DNA of 5,313 bases from an uncultured Oscillospiraceae bacterium (GTDB lineage: Bacteria > Bacillota > Clostridia > Oscillospirales > Acutalibacteraceae): the NCBI GenBank assembly GCA_900546895.1, contig UREO01000217.1, forward strand, positions 1 to 5,313, given 5' to 3'. Position numbers and translations under genes: made by a program. Under the pieces are notes generated by a model. That model saw only the letters and a program-made list of their open reading frames with translations. It had not been told where the DNA came from and did no database searches. This document shows positions 4,195 through 5,313 of this stretch, piece by piece; the stretch's first letter is position 1, and every line of letters starts with the position of its first letter.

Positions 4195-5313
4195 TTATTT
4201 GGTGTTGGCACCCTGTATCAGCTGAATCAGGAGCTTTTCCGCTTCCGTCGCGTCCGCGCGGCCCCGTGTCGCTTTCATAACGGAGCCCAGAATGGCCTTG
4301 AGCGCCTTTTCCTTGCCGGAGAGGTAATCCGACACCGCATTGGGATTGGAGGCGATAGCCTGCTCGCAGGCGGATTTAAGAGCATCCGCATCCACACCGC
4401 CCATATCGGCCTCACTGATCAGCTCGCCCGGAGCTTTCCCGGTGTCGAGCATTTTTTCAAGCGTCGCCTTCAAAAGGTTCCTTTTGATTTTGCCTGCATC
4501 CAGCAGCTTCACAAGCGCGTTTAAGTTTTCGGGCGTTACGTTCACCTGAAAGCTTTCTTTCGCGCTGTCGCCGTCCAGACGGCTGAACATCTGTCCGATC
4601 ATGCAGTTCGCGACGACCTTTGGATTCTGAACGCCGTCAATGGCGGCTTCAAAATATTCCGCAATTCGGCGGTATTTAATCAGCTGCTGCGCGTCGGCTT
4701 CTGGAATGCCGAATTCGGCCCGATAGCGCTCCAGTCTTTGATGGGGCAGCTCCGGCAGTTTTTTCCTTAATTGGGCGACCGTCTCTTCGGAAACCTGAAT
4801 GGTCACGAGGTCCGGCTCGCGGAAATAGCGGTAATCGTGGGCGTCTTCCTTGCCGCGCATGCTTTCGGTGCAGCCGTCCTCCTCGTTGTAGCGGCGGGTT
4901 TCCTGTACGACCCTTTCGCCGCTCTGCAGCAGGTCGATCTGGCGGTTCACCTCGTATTCCATCGCCTTGGCCATGTGGGCAAAGGAATTCATATTTTTAA
5001 TTTCGGTCCTTGTGCCGAATGCTTCGGTTCCCTGCGGACGTACGGAAACGTTCACGTCGCACCGCATGGAACCCTCCTGCATTTTACAGTCCGAAATACC
5101 GAGAAAGCGCATGACGAGCTGCAGCCTTTCCAGATATTCCTTCGCTTCGTCAATGCTGCGGATATCGGGCTCGGTAACGATTTCAATCAGCGGTACACCG
5201 CCGCGGTTGTAATCCACATAGGTGCTGCCGCGCTGGTGGACCAGCTTTCCAGCATCCTCTTCAATATGGATGCGCAGGATACGGACCTTTCTGCCGTTGC
5301 TCAGTTCCACATA
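4195..5313 (-). CDS. gatB: Asp-tRNA(Asn)/Glu-tRNA(Gln) amidotransferase subunit B, N-terminus cut off
   Basis: GatB is the tRNA-binding and kinase subunit of GatCAB. It phosphorylates Glu on tRNA(Gln), or Asp on tRNA(Asn), so that ammonia from GatA can amidate it. The window holds 372 residues and the stop; the family is about 475 long, so roughly 100 N-terminal residues lie past the right edge, and the GTG at 5310-5308 is internal. Counting from the first visible residue (Tyr), VDYNRGGVPLIEIV (33-46) is the GatB signature. MQEGSMRCDVNVSVR (78-92), EIKNMNSF (104-111) and DAHDYRYFREPDL (157-169) complete the catalytic cradle. The remainder is the helical and YqeY-like tail domain, ending with the conserved VMKATRGRADA. 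Nothing appears broken. gatC and gatA usually sit upstream, outside this window. GC is high (about 62% in one sampled line), typical of the core genes here. Confidence 0.97.
   Translation of the reverse strand, partial: YVELSNGRKVRILRIHIEEDAGKLVHQRGSTYVDYNRGGVPLIEIVTEPDIRSIDEAKEYLERLQLVMRFLGISDCKMQEGSMRCDVNVSVRPQGTEAFGTRTEIKNMNSFAHMAKAMEYEVNRQIDLLQSGERVVQETRRYNEEDGCTESMRGKEDAHDYRYFREPDLVTIQVSEETVAQLRKKLPELPHQRLERYRAEFGIPEADAQQLIKYRRIAEYFEAAIDGVQNPKVVANCMIGQMFSRLDGDSAKESFQVNVTPENLNALVKLLDAGKIKRNLLKATLEKMLDTGKAPGELISEADMGGVDADALKSACEQAIASNPNAVSDYLSGKEKALKAILGSVMKATRGRADATEAEKLLIQLIQGANTK

Noticed and set aside
5308..5310. GTG as the true gatB start
   Set aside because: Conserved GatB sequence needs about 100 more residues before this point and the frame stays open to the window edge, so the gene is cut by the window.

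Overview
The window reads as chromosomal DNA of a low-to-mid GC Gram-positive, most likely an anaerobic Clostridia member (Oscillospiraceae-like). The grounds are strong AGGAGG ribosome sites, sigma-A-type TTGACA/TATAAT promoters, CCA encoded in the tRNA genes, tRNA-dependent glutamine synthesis (gatB), and a MarR plus MATE pair of the mepRA type. The genus is an inference; no taxonomic marker was searched.

Layout. (1) 42-617, plus strand: a zeta-toxin-like P-loop kinase. It is AT-rich; three 60-base samples counted by hand gave 35-38% GC, against about 62% in samples from the MATE gene and gatB. Its likely antitoxin lies off the left edge. (2) 618-1346: no protein gene. A minus-strand tRNA operon (strong promoter 1168-1195, tRNA-Gln(CUG), tRNA-Pro(CGG), then a terminator fused to the tRNA-Pro CCA end) is followed by a 115-bp unexplained segment, a 21-base copy of the tRNA-Pro 3' end, and a second strong hairpin terminator. 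The tRNA fragment between an AT-rich toxin gene and an intact tRNA looks like the scar or border of an integrated element. (3) 1251-1953, plus strand: a promoter, a nitroreductase-family flavoprotein gene and a strong terminator. (4) 2045-4170, plus strand: an insulating terminator, then a MarR regulator whose promoter sits so close to the ATG that the mRNA is predicted to be leaderless. A small terminator overlapping the marR stop codon separates it from a MATE multidrug exporter gene. (5) 4195-5313, minus strand: the C-terminal three quarters of gatB, convergent with the MATE gene and sharing a bidirectional hairpin.

How the parts relate. MarR and MATE probably form a self-regulated drug or toxin efflux module, as mepR-mepA does. 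The nitroreductase next door is a separate transcription unit that may also handle xenobiotics. GatB belongs to the enzyme that amidates Glu-tRNA(Gln), and the tRNA-Gln in this window carries the U1-A72 pair that GatCAB reads. No clearly novel multi-gene system is visible. The most interesting signals are the tRNA-fragment and hairpin cassette at 743-967, the predicted leaderless marR transcript, and the terminator built over the marR stop codon.
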